NCBI GenBank assembly: GCA_937910665.1
Contig: CALEPR010000039.1
Coordinates: forward strand, 1-11,133
Direction: 5' to 3'
DNA: 11,133 nucleotides
Origin: an uncultured Selenomonadales bacterium
GTDB lineage: Bacteria; Bacillota; Negativicutes; Selenomonadales; Selenomonadaceae
Position 1 is the first letter of the stretch, and each line of letters starts with the position of its first letter. The notes below the pieces were generated by a model. It was not told the DNA's origin. It saw only the letters and a list, made by a program, of their open reading frames with translations, and did not search any database. Position numbers and translations under genes: made by a program. Shown here one piece after another: positions 1-6,452 of the stretch.

Positions 1-114
1 AACATTTGTTTCAAAAATTTTATACACTTTGCTCGAAAGAAAAAGTCTGCGAAAATGATGTCAATTTTGGGTACAGCATACTTTATTTTTGTTCAAAATC
101 TGAAAATAATTTTC
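1..114. other. AT-rich non-coding flank at window start
   Basis: This is AT-rich sequence lying downstream of the RtcB gene. I see no start-to-stop frame with a ribosome binding site, no RNA gene and no clear repeat here. It is probably intergenic. Confidence 0.4.
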
Positions 115-133
115 ACTCCAACTTTTTTGGAGT
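115..133 (-). terminator. Possible terminator of the pcfJ-rtcB operon
   Basis: A perfect 7-bp inverted repeat, ACTCCAA/TTGGAGT with a 5-nt loop, lies 15 nt past the RtcB stop codon. On the minus strand it is followed by the AT-rich tract GTGAAAATTATTTTC rather than a clean run of T, so it would be a weak intrinsic terminator. Position and symmetry support the call; the missing U-tract weakens it. Confidence 0.45.
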
Positions 134-148
134 AATCGTATTCTCACT

Positions 149-1351
149 TTATTCCATTGCCTTGAAATTGTAAACAGGTTTCATAATTTCCAAAATTTCC
201 GCAGTTTCGCCGATAACATCAACAATATCTTCGAGAGATTTATACGCTTGCGGAGCTTCGTCAAGTGTCCCTTCGCTGATTGAAGTCGTATAGATTCCAG
301 CCATAGAATTTTTATAGTCGGTCATATTCAAAGAATTTTTTGCCGCCATTCGCGACATAATTCTTCCCGCACCGTGCGGAGCAGAAAAATTCCAATCGGA
401 ATTGCCTTTGCCGACAGCCAAAACAGAACCGTCACGCATATTTATCGGTATCAAAATTTTTTCACCGCGACGGGCAGAAATTGCCCCCTTGCGAATAATT
501 TTTTCCTCCACGTCGATATAATTGTGTGTCGTGTGGAAAGATTCGCCGCCGGAAATTCCCGTGTGTTCAAGTAAAATTTTTGCGATAGTTTCACGATTGA
601 GCCGTGCAAAGTACTGACAAATTTTCACGTCGTGAAAATAATTTTCCAAATACTCACCGTAAACAAAACATAAATCAGCAGGGATTGAAGTATTTCGACG
701 ATTTTCGGAAAGTTTTTTCAAAGCCGATTGAATTTCTTTCTGTCGCCCGCTTTCCTTGTATTCGCGAATCAAATTTTCTACCTGCTCTTTGTAAGCCGCT
801 TTGCCCACGTTCAAATCAATTGCCAATTCTTGATAAATTTCCGCAACCTGTTTTCCAAGATTTCTGCTCCCCGTGTGAATCACGAGATAAAAAGTCCCGT
901 CCTTCGCCCTGTCAATCTCGATAAAATGATTTCCGCCGCCCAAAGTACCGACGCTCTTTTCAATCCACGAAATTTTTTTGAGTGAATCAAAGCAATGAAG
1001 TTTTTTCAAATCAAAATTTTCTTGCACTGTGTCCCAAACAGCTAAACCCGACGGAATAAAGTGTGCCGACTCGTCAAATTTTTCAAAGTCAATCGAATCA
1101 GTTTCAAGTTTTACTGTGAACATTCCACAACCGATGTCAACTCCGACGATATTCGGAACAACTTTGTCAGTAACCGTCATTGTCGTGCCAATCGTGCAAC
1201 CTTTACCTGCGTGAACGTCCGGCATTATCCTAATTTTTGAATCGCGGGTAAATTCGTAATCGCACATTCTTTGAATTTGTTCCCGTGCCTTATCGTCAAT
1301 ATTTTTCGCAAATGAAATCGCTTTGCCGATTTTTCCTTTAATCTCTTCCAC
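149..1351 (-). CDS. rtcB: RtcB-family RNA-splicing ligase
   Basis: This 400-residue protein is close to the length of E. coli RtcB. The family joins RNA 2',3'-cyclic phosphate or 3'-phosphate ends to 5'-OH ends, using GTP and Mn2+, in RNA repair or tRNA splicing in the cytoplasm. The signature blocks are present in order: MPDVHAGKG (43-51), VGVDIGCGM (69-77, with metal-ligand Asp72 and Cys75), GGGNHF (138-143), HTGSRNLG (159-166), the HTTHN block (273-277), and HGAGR (326-330), whose His matches the guanylylated histidine. The catalytic set looks complete. The start is GTG with a GAGGA about 10 nt upstream, and the first 14 nt overlap the end of the PcfJ-like gene, indicating translational coupling. 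No archease or RtcA gene is visible. Family assignment is secure; the physiological RNA substrate is unknown. Confidence 0.93.
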   Translation of the reverse strand: MEEIKGKIGKAISFAKNIDDKAREQIQRMCDYEFTRDSKIRIMPDVHAGKGCTIGTTMTVTDKVVPNIVGVDIGCGMFTVKLETDSIDFEKFDESAHFIPSGLAVWDTVQENFDLKKLHCFDSLKKISWIEKSVGTLGGGNHFIEIDRAKDGTFYLVIHTGSRNLGKQVAEIYQELAIDLNVGKAAYKEQVENLIREYKESGRQKEIQSALKKLSENRRNTSIPADLCFVYGEYLENYFHDVKICQYFARLNRETIAKILLEHTGISGGESFHTTHNYIDVEEKIIRKGAISARRGEKILIPINMRDGSVLAVGKGNSDWNFSAPHGAGRIMSRMAAKNSLNMTDYKNSMAGIYTTSISEGTLDEAPQAYKSLEDIVDVIGETAEILEIMKPVYNFKAME

Positions 1352-2990
1352 TCAAATCAGTCCTCGCTTTTACAATCAAACTGCCGACAAATTTTCCCAA
1401 ATCCGTGTAAGGTTCTACATTTTCGCATTGAATTATCGGAGTAGAATTATGCTCACTGTAGTCAATCAAATTTTTCCATGCCGTCCAAATTTCAAAAACA
1501 AATAATAATTCTCCTTCGAGCCTTTGATTATGCACACCTAACGCTTGAACAACTTTAATTTTATCTTGAATTTCAATGCAAGCCAAATATTTTTTATTTT
1601 TGATGACGACCACAATAATCGATTCTTGTTTTAGAAATTTGTCACGATAACTCATAACACAATTTTCAAGCTCCAAGCTGACAAAATATAAAGTCTTCGT
1701 GTCGCGAACAATTTTAAATTCATAGCCGTTAATTATTGCTTCGTATTCCAAAATCTCCGGCGTAAAGATTACTCGAACATTTTCCAAATGATTCAGCGAT
1801 TCTCTGACCTGCCAGCTGATCATATCGTGAATATAATTTGTCAGTCCGTCTTTCCAAAGTCGTGCTTTAATTTCTGCAGAAATTTTATCTTCGTACTTGT
1901 AAAACATTTCAATTGTATCAATCTGATTTTGAGTCAGATTTTCTTTCGTCGAAAATTTGTAAAGCCAATTCATAAAAAATTTTTCGCCCTTGTTGTTGAG
2001 CATACATTTGCAAAAATATTCCAATGCCAGCCACTTTTTGCGATATTCAATTCGTGAAACTTTTTTTGTTTTCGTGTTGAAATAAAATTTGCTGAGATAC
2101 ATATTTGCGATACAATCATCGAGCGGAAAAAATTTTTGCATAAAATTTACGTCTTGAACTCCAAGCTGTTTGAAAATCATATACCAAATTATTGCGTAAG
2201 GATTTTTTGCATAAGCCTTTCTCAGACTTTTCGGAGGATTTATTTCAAGCAGTCGGCAAATAATCTTGTAATTATCGGTACATTCGTAGGGAAAAATTTT
2301 ATCAAACTCAACGAAGTCCGCAAAAAAATATTTCAGCAAAATAATATTCAAATCGAAAGGTCTCTCAATGTAAGCCAAAATTTTTTCTTTGCCTTCAAAT
2401 TTTGTTATTACTGTCGGTTTAAATCCATAAACTGCTTTTGTACTTTCTTGCAAAAATTCCATTGCCAAATCTGTCACAATTTCGGGAATTTTTATTTCTG
2501 ATTTTGCAAGATTTGTTACAAAAATTTTTTTCTTTATGGAAACGTTAATAAAATAATTTTCATAATGTTTGAGAAAAATATTATGCCAACCGTGATAATA
2601 CAGTCTGACAATATCGGCGGCAATATTTATCGGACTATCCGCAGAATTTTGGAATATTCTCCAACGAATCGGCACATCGTGAATTTCTCGACAGGAATTT
2701 TCAAATTCGTTCCTTGAAATTTTTACGACTGCTTTCAAGCCGCTGAATTTACAATTTTGCTCTGAAATAATTTCAAACTCATCTCTGAAAATTATTTTTT
2801 CAACTTGTTTATGTTTTGGACAAAATAAAAAATTCTCATCACGCTTCCAATCATATTTGACAATTACAACAGAAGGTAATTTTTCAATATCGGCGTTGAT
2901 AAAATTTTCGTTGGTACACTCAACCCATTTTTCTGAAATTAAATCGTATTGAAAAGCACGGTTGACCATTTCATCGCCACCTTTCGACAT
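1338..2990 (-). CDS. PcfJ-like domain protein
   Basis: This is a 550-residue soluble protein with no signal peptide or membrane segment. Its C-terminal part (about 440-545) resembles the PcfJ-like family: a short strand run, LENCVMSYRDKF, a strand pair around IIVVVIKNKKYLACIEI, then a conserved ALGVHNQRLEG turn before a final helix. PcfJ is named after a gene on the conjugative plasmid pCF10 and its biochemical role is unsettled. The remaining ~430 residues, rich in Lys, Phe, Tyr and Asn, show nothing I recognise. Two starts are possible: ATG at 2990 with GGTGAG upstream, or ATG at 2969 with the better-placed AAAGGTGG. The gene overlaps rtcB by 14 nt, so the two are probably made together, which suggests an RNA-related role by association only. 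A phage- or plasmid-derived origin is also possible. Confidence 0.72.
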   Translation of the reverse strand: MSKGGDEMVNRAFQYDLISEKWVECTNENFINADIEKLPSVVIVKYDWKRDENFLFCPKHKQVEKIIFRDEFEIISEQNCKFSGLKAVVKISRNEFENSCREIHDVPIRWRIFQNSADSPINIAADIVRLYYHGWHNIFLKHYENYFINVSIKKKIFVTNLAKSEIKIPEIVTDLAMEFLQESTKAVYGFKPTVITKFEGKEKILAYIERPFDLNIILLKYFFADFVEFDKIFPYECTDNYKIICRLLEINPPKSLRKAYAKNPYAIIWYMIFKQLGVQDVNFMQKFFPLDDCIANMYLSKFYFNTKTKKVSRIEYRKKWLALEYFCKCMLNNKGEKFFMNWLYKFSTKENLTQNQIDTIEMFYKYEDKISAEIKARLWKDGLTNYIHDMISWQVRESLNHLENVRVIFTPEILEYEAIINGYEFKIVRDTKTLYFVSLELENCVMSYRDKFLKQESIIVVVIKNKKYLACIEIQDKIKVVQALGVHNQRLEGELLFVFEIWTAWKNLIDYSEHNSTPIIQCENVEPYTDLGKFVGSLIVKARTDLSGRD

Positions 2991-3121
2991 AAATTATCTC
3001 ACCGGCGACATCAATATTTCCTGTTTCGCTGAAATGTCTCGCCTGACATCCTCCGCCGAAAAGTAATTTTAAATCGCAGTCTTTTTTTGATGTACTCTCA
3101 CAACGAATTGAATTCTAAAAA
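2991..3121 (-). promoter_or_regulatory. Leader region upstream of the pcfJ-rtcB operon
   Basis: This 131-bp gap must hold the pcfJ-rtcB promoter if the operon has its own. I could not settle on a convincing -35/-10 pair. It carries an imperfect inverted repeat, GGCGACAT (3004-3011) with ATGTCTCGCC (3034-3043), and on the minus strand two similar GATGTC...GAGA segments ahead of the start, which could be a leader stem or a small duplication. No clear terminator follows the upstream gene. Confidence 0.25.
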
Positions 3122-3718
3122 TTATTGTCTTGAGATCGTAATGCTTGCAGATTCTTTTTTCACCATAATTTCTCTCAATTTGTCTGCCGGAACCTTCAAA
3201 TCAATATCCTCAGGCATTTTTATTTCAAAACGCAAGCCGGGCTTGTAAAATACATTTGAACCGGTGACAAAGACACCTCCTATAATTGTTGCGATGGTCG
3301 GTAAAAGAGCCATTGTCGCAGCAACTTCGTCTTTGCCATAATTTTTTTGTGTGTATTGCAAGGGAATTTCCAATCCGTTCACTGCTTTGATTGAAATAAC
3401 AGAGATTTCAAGTTTACCGCCGCGACCAAATAAAGCGGCTTTTTGTCGTTTAATTATTTCACATTTCACATCTGTCCCGGATTCCAAAATCACAACGCCG
3501 TTAATTATCAAATTTTCAAGCAAGCGTAACGGAACTTTGTCCCCTATCTTTGCATATTTGGAAGAAATGCCCCGCGTAAGTTCTACCTTCAGAATCGTCC
3601 CTTTCGGAATAAATGCGTTTCCTACAGGGATAGTTGAATGTTCAAATGCAGATGCCTTTGTTTCAAAATTTACAAGAAAAAGAGCAATCCAAATGATTAT
3701 GAAAAATTTTTTAATCAT
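3122..3718 (-). CDS. Secreted/envelope protein, paralogue of the upstream gene
   Basis: This is a 198-residue protein with a clear N-terminal signal sequence: Lys at 3-4, a hydrophobic stretch from 5 to 16, and a likely signal peptidase I site after KASA at residue 24. The mature part carries GNAFIPKGTILKVELT, then AKIGDKVPLRLLENLI and FGRGGKLEISVISIK. These are strand-rich segments of a widespread envelope family with no established function (an IPKGT / GD.VPL / GRGGKLEI pattern). A second hydrophobic stretch (MALLPTIATIIGGVFV) lies in the C-terminal half and may touch or cross the membrane. It is about 60% identical to the protein encoded just upstream over the core. Its ATG overlaps that gene's TGA (ATGA), so translation is probably coupled; no good independent ribosome site is visible. 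Confidence 0.75.
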   Translation of the reverse strand: MIKKFFIIIWIALFLVNFETKASAFEHSTIPVGNAFIPKGTILKVELTRGISSKYAKIGDKVPLRLLENLIINGVVILESGTDVKCEIIKRQKAALFGRGGKLEISVISIKAVNGLEIPLQYTQKNYGKDEVAATMALLPTIATIIGGVFVTGSNVFYKPGLRFEIKMPEDIDLKVPADKLREIMVKKESASITISRQ

Positions 3719-4347
3719 TTTATTGAGATTGAAACTCCGTGAGGTTTACTTGCGTCCATTTCCTCTTTCAAATTTTCGAGTGACACTTTTAAATCCGTGT
3801 CATTTGTAACTTCTGCATCAAATTGCAGACCTTCGTTTAAAACGACATTTTTGCCTTTCATGAATATACCGCCGACAAGAGTAACAGCGGCTGCAACTGC
3901 AACTGCACCACCATCACCTGCTCCGTGTTGTTTTTTTGTATATTCAAGCGGGATTTCAACTCCATTCAGAGTTTTTACGGAGACAATCGAAATTTCCAAT
4001 TTACCGCCGCGACCGAATCCGCCTGCTTTACGCGACTCTGTAACAACGCCTTTGACTTCTGTCCCTGCCGGGATAACCACAATGTCGTTAACGATAAGAT
4101 TTTCAACCAATTTCAAAGGAACGGCATCACCAACCTTTGCTTTTTTTGATGACAATTCTTTTGTCAATTCGACTGCAAGAGCCGTGCCTTTCGGAATATA
4201 AGCATTTCCTGCGGGAATTGATGATGTTTGCATTTCTTGTATCATCTCCGCATTTCCTGCAAAAACAGGTGCGGCATAAATTCCCTGACAGGCAATAACT
4301 GCAGAACATAAAGCTACAGCAATAAATTTTTTTGTCGTAAATTTCAT
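3715..4347 (-). CDS. Secreted/envelope protein of the IPKGT/GRGGKLEI family
   Basis: The preferred start is ATG at 4347 (210 residues), because GAGGGGG lies 8 nt upstream; an in-frame ATG at 4383 has no such site. The N-terminus is a signal sequence (Lys 6-7, hydrophobic core 8-19). Two processing sites are possible: signal peptidase I after VFA (residue 30), or a lipobox-like VIAC with Cys20, which would make it a lipoprotein. The mature core holds GNAYIPKGTALAVELT, AKVGDAVPLKLVENLI, a VVIPAGTEVKG strand and FGRGGKLEISIVSVK. An Ala/Val-rich hydrophobic stretch (AVAVAAAVTLVGGIF) follows, then a short strand region. Homologous architecture is known in several phyla without a proven function. 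It is the first gene of a two-gene operon with its downstream paralogue. The two probably arose by tandem duplication and may act together in the envelope. Confidence 0.78.
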   Translation of the reverse strand: MKFTTKKFIAVALCSAVIACQGIYAAPVFAGNAEMIQEMQTSSIPAGNAYIPKGTALAVELTKELSSKKAKVGDAVPLKLVENLIVNDIVVIPAGTEVKGVVTESRKAGGFGRGGKLEISIVSVKTLNGVEIPLEYTKKQHGAGDGGAVAVAAAVTLVGGIFMKGKNVVLNEGLQFDAEVTNDTDLKVSLENLKEEMDASKPHGVSISIK

Positions 4348-4443
4348 AAAAAATTCCCCCTCAAATTGCTTAAAAATTATCAAGTCATTCTACCGCAATT
4401 TGAAGAGGATTTGGTTGCTTTCAAAGCGACATTTCAAAAAAAT
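4348..4443 (-). promoter_or_regulatory. Intergenic region with an inverted repeat upstream of the secreted pair
   Basis: This 96-bp gap lies ahead of the secreted-protein operon. It contains a perfect 9-bp inverted repeat, TCAAATTGC (4361-4369) and GCAATTTGA (4395-4403), separated by 25 bp, with the left arm overlapping the ribosome-site region. It could be an operator or an RNA stem that hides the ribosome binding site. On the minus strand TAGAAT and GATAAT could be -10 elements, but I find no matching -35 at proper spacing. Confidence 0.3.
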
Positions 4444-4932
4444 TTATTCGCCGAGCGGTTGAAATCCATAATGTTCCAAAATTTCATTTATTGTGAACAG
4501 GTCATAAATTCGATTTTCAAAAAAGAATCGTATTATCAAGTCGAGTTTGTAATAGGGAGATAAAGCGTAACCGCATTTAGAAAGCAATTCTTCCACTTCG
4601 TCAATATTCAGTTCCATTGCAAAAGCAACAGCCCAAATGGTGCGTTCGCTTGGTTTGTAACTCCTGACGTTGCGAAGTTTGGAAAAAATACGCCTGTCCA
4701 AATGAGCCTTTTTGTAGACTTCTACTTCGGTCAATCCCTTTTTCTTTATAAGATCACGCAAATAGTTTGAAAATGTATAGTCGAATTTTGCAATGATATC
4801 ATCAATTTTTTTCTTGATTTTTCCTGTTAAGCCGGAGTATTTTGAACTGACGGAAAATTTTAATCTGCTCAAATCAACAAAATTTTGTCGGATGTAAGAG
4901 TCAAGGTTTTCTATGACTTGTTCCTTTGTCAA
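4444..4932 (-). CDS. Small helix-turn-helix (XRE-like) protein
   Basis: This is a 162-residue protein. The central part (about 52-135) matches a Firmicutes family of small helix-turn-helix proteins: FSNYLRDLIKKKGLTEVEVY, then KKAHLDRRIFSKLR (the likely turn and recognition helix), YKPSERTIWAVAFAMELN, and EVEELLSKCGYALS. The C-terminal FFENRIYDLFTINEILE is also typical. It is probably a DNA-binding regulator, but no partner or target is established for the family. The first ~50 residues are a Lys-rich extension. The start is TTG at 4932 with GGGAG about 11 nt upstream; nearby ATGs are out of frame. The gene begins 15 nt after the coiled-coil gene's stop, and its ribosome site overlaps that stop, so the two are an operon. 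It could be an antitoxin-type regulator of its partner, though nothing in the sequence proves it. Confidence 0.7.
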   Translation of the reverse strand: MTKEQVIENLDSYIRQNFVDLSRLKFSVSSKYSGLTGKIKKKIDDIIAKFDYTFSNYLRDLIKKKGLTEVEVYKKAHLDRRIFSKLRNVRSYKPSERTIWAVAFAMELNIDEVEELLSKCGYALSPYYKLDLIIRFFFENRIYDLFTINEILEHYGFQPLGE

Positions 4933-4947
4933 TGCAACATCATCTCC

Positions 4948-5496
4948 CTAAAATTTATTGAAAATGCGATCGATTAAGCCGCGATTCTTTATCCGAGCAA
5001 ATTCCAGTTTAAGTTCTTCATGTTGTTTTTGGGATTCGATGAATTTATCCTCCGCAATTTTCCTCATTGTCTTTTCAATCTCTAAATCAGCCTGTGTGCG
5101 AATCAAAGCAATGTCATTTTCTTTCGATTGGCTTTCGGCGGTCAGTAATTTTTTTTCGGAATCCGACAACAGTTTTTGATTCTCATTCAAGTCTTCCTGG
5201 ACTTTAATCAATTTGGACTGGGCGACCAGCAATAATTGACGCAAATTTTCGTTTTCTTGTTGAAGTTCTTTTATTCGCTCGGATTCTTCTTGTTCAACAA
5301 TAGCGACTTGAGAAAGTCCACGCAATTCATCAATACGACGTACAGCTTCGGCATCGAAGTACCAGCCGTCTGAAGTCTGCCTTGCGTGTTCGATACCATC
5401 TGCATTTATTTCTGCTATGTGCCTTGAAATAAACTTTCTTATAGCTCCGGCAGTTTGAGTCTTATAGCGGAGCATTAAATCGTTTATATTTGCCAT
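4948..5496 (-). CDS. DNA-binding-like N-terminus plus coiled-coil protein
   Basis: This is a 182-residue protein starting at ATG 5496, where AAAGGTGA sits at ideal spacing; the in-frame GTG at 5505 is part of that ribosome site. Residues ~1-55 contain a compact helical region followed by a DGWYFDAEAVRRIDELRG segment that resembles the wing and dimer helix of a MerR/winged helix-turn-helix domain. Residues ~65-165 are a long charged coiled coil (repeated Glu/Lys/Gln/Leu heptads), and the end is basic and aromatic (GLIDRIFNKF). The layout resembles plasmid proteins of the DUF536 or KfrA kind, which bind DNA and form filaments or clusters. It is not recognised as a specific gene. It lies directly downstream of the repeat region, the obvious candidate for its own binding site. 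Confidence 0.62.
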   Translation of the reverse strand: MANINDLMLRYKTQTAGAIRKFISRHIAEINADGIEHARQTSDGWYFDAEAVRRIDELRGLSQVAIVEQEESERIKELQQENENLRQLLLVAQSKLIKVQEDLNENQKLLSDSEKKLLTAESQSKENDIALIRTQADLEIEKTMRKIAEDKFIESQKQHEELKLEFARIKNRGLIDRIFNKF

Positions 5497-5518
5497 AAAA
5501 TTCACCTTTTTTTTGATC

Positions 5519-5609
5519 GGACAAAAGGGACGTGTGGGACGCTTAAGTTTTGAAAAGAACCGATAAGTCGCGTAATTTCAGGAGTTCCATAGGTGGACAA
5601 TGGGACGCT
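5519..5609. repeat. 91-bp direct repeat, copy 1
   Basis: This matches 5699-5789 at 86 of 91 positions, with differences at 5569, 5580, 5583, 5600 and 5601. It starts GGACAAAAGGGACG and ends GTGGACAATGGGACGCT. On the minus strand it reads open as ...STYGTPEIT-R-L-IGSFQNLSVPHVPFV. It sits immediately upstream of the ribosome site of the coiled-coil gene. Confidence 0.9.
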
Positions 5610-5676
5610 CGCGTCTCAAAAAACAGTTGAAACCTTACTTTTAATTACGAATTTCTTTGTGAGTTCAAAGTGCAAA

Positions 5677-5704
5677 ATTTTAAATCCAAAATGCCGGTGG
5701 ACAA
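5677..5704 (-). promoter_or_regulatory. Candidate promoter for the coiled-coil/HTH operon
   Basis: On the minus strand TTGTCC (5699-5704) and TAAAAT (5677-5682) are separated by 16 bp, a reasonable sigma-70-type pair. The -35 lies in the edge of repeat copy 2, which would place the repeat motif across the promoter. AT-rich DNA gives such matches by chance, so this is a weak call. Confidence 0.28.
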
Positions 5705-5789
5705 AAGGGACGTGTGGGACGCTTAAGTTTTGAAAAGAACCGATAAGTGGCGTAATTTCGGGCGTTCCATAGGTGGACACCGGGACGCT
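5699..5789. repeat. 91-bp direct repeat, copy 2
   Basis: This is the second copy, offset by exactly 180 bp and therefore in the same reading phase, and it begins 12 bp downstream of the rloB stop. Here the end of the repeat can form an 8-bp plus-strand stem with one internal and one terminal G-U pair (GGCGTTCC with GGGACGCT) enclosing GGTGGACACC. In copy 1 the stem is broken by one mismatch, so the structure is not conserved between copies. Confidence 0.9.
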
Positions 5790-5801
5790 TGAATAAATAT
5801 A

Positions 5802-6452
5802 TCAGTTGTTCAAAGCAATGTCAAAAAATTCTTCGATATTTGAACTGCGCTGCCCGATTAAATCCCAATTTTTATCTGTACCTGAAATAGAAATAAGCAT
5901 CCCGTCGCGAATATACCTGTTGGAAATCAATTTCGGACGCTTATTGATTTGACCGATCATGTGTTTATGATTTTTTGAGTTGGTATTGAGAAACGAATAA
6001 ATATTTGGATTACCTTTGAATGAATCGATATTTTCAAATTTGAACACATTCTTTATGTGTTGTATTGTATCTCCACCTGAATAATTTGAATCGTGCAGAC
6101 AGGCTATGTATTCAAAATTTGGTGAATCTACAATCAAAAAGTAGGGTTTTTTACAATCTTTGTCATTTTGCCGTACACAATATTCCTGCAACTCCTGAAG
6201 TGCTTTTAACTCCCCTTTTATATTATTTGCACGGTCGCCATCAACTATTATAAATGTTGCTATGCGGTTTAGAGAACTTTCTTTTTTGATTGCCTGAAGA
6301 AAACTTTTGTACCCGCCGCCATGCATATTGACAGGTTTGAGTGTAATTTCCAAATTCGGAAGATTTTTCATGCCGGTGAAATAATTGTATTCGGTATCAC
6401 CTTCGCAGAATATTACAAAGGTCTTTTTCAAGTGTCTTATCGGTCTACCCAA
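5802..6452 (-). CDS. rloB: RloB-family protein (Toprim-like, ATPase partner)
   Basis: This is a 216-residue protein of the RloB family. It has FVIFCEGDTEYNYF (12-25, with the conserved Glu17), an acidic strand end IIVDGDR (68-74, Asp71 and Asp73) and SPNFEYIACLHD (110-121). These correspond to the Glu and Asp motifs of a Toprim-like metal-binding fold and to the family's (N/P)-F-E block. RloB was named from open reading frames linked to restriction loci; it works with an AAA ATPase, and related ATPase/Toprim pairs act in phage defence. The start is TTG with GGGAGG 8 nt upstream, inside the end of rloA, and the genes overlap by 8 nt (TTGGGTAG), so synthesis is coupled. The catalytic activity and target cannot be read from sequence. 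The family call is firm, the defence role well supported by context. Confidence 0.85.
   Translation of the reverse strand: MGRPIRHLKKTFVIFCEGDTEYNYFTGMKNLPNLEITLKPVNMHGGGYKSFLQAIKKESSLNRIATFIIVDGDRANNIKGELKALQELQEYCVRQNDKDCKKPYFLIVDSPNFEYIACLHDSNYSGGDTIQHIKNVFKFENIDSFKGNPNIYSFLNTNSKNHKHMIGQINKRPKLISNRYIRDGMLISISGTDKNWDLIGQRSSNIEEFFDIALNN

Larger units (their letters stand above)
5497..5801. other. Intergenic repeat region between rloB and the coiled-coil gene
   Basis: These 305 bp hold no gene with a credible start. They are dominated by two 91-bp direct repeats with an 89-bp spacer. They must contain the promoter of the coiled-coil/HTH operon if it is not read through from rloB. On the minus strand one frame runs from the rloB TGA for 61 codons to a TGA at 5616-5618, and the same phase is open again through the second repeat, but neither frame has an ATG or a ribosome binding site. 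Confidence 0.6.

Noticed and set aside
3797..4201. 134-codon plus-strand open frame opposite the secreted-protein gene
   Set aside because: It is antisense to a gene with a signal peptide, paralogue and ribosome site. Its composition (Ser/Thr/Pro-rich) is what the reverse of such a gene gives.
5545..5772. Two 15-residue minus-strand peptides starting ATG GAA within the repeats
   Set aside because: All three nucleotide differences in that frame change the amino acid, and no ribosome site precedes either ATG, so coding is unlikely in this frame.
5519..5789. CRISPR array
   Set aside because: There are only two copies, the units are 91 bp, the spacer is 89 bp, and no cas gene is present.
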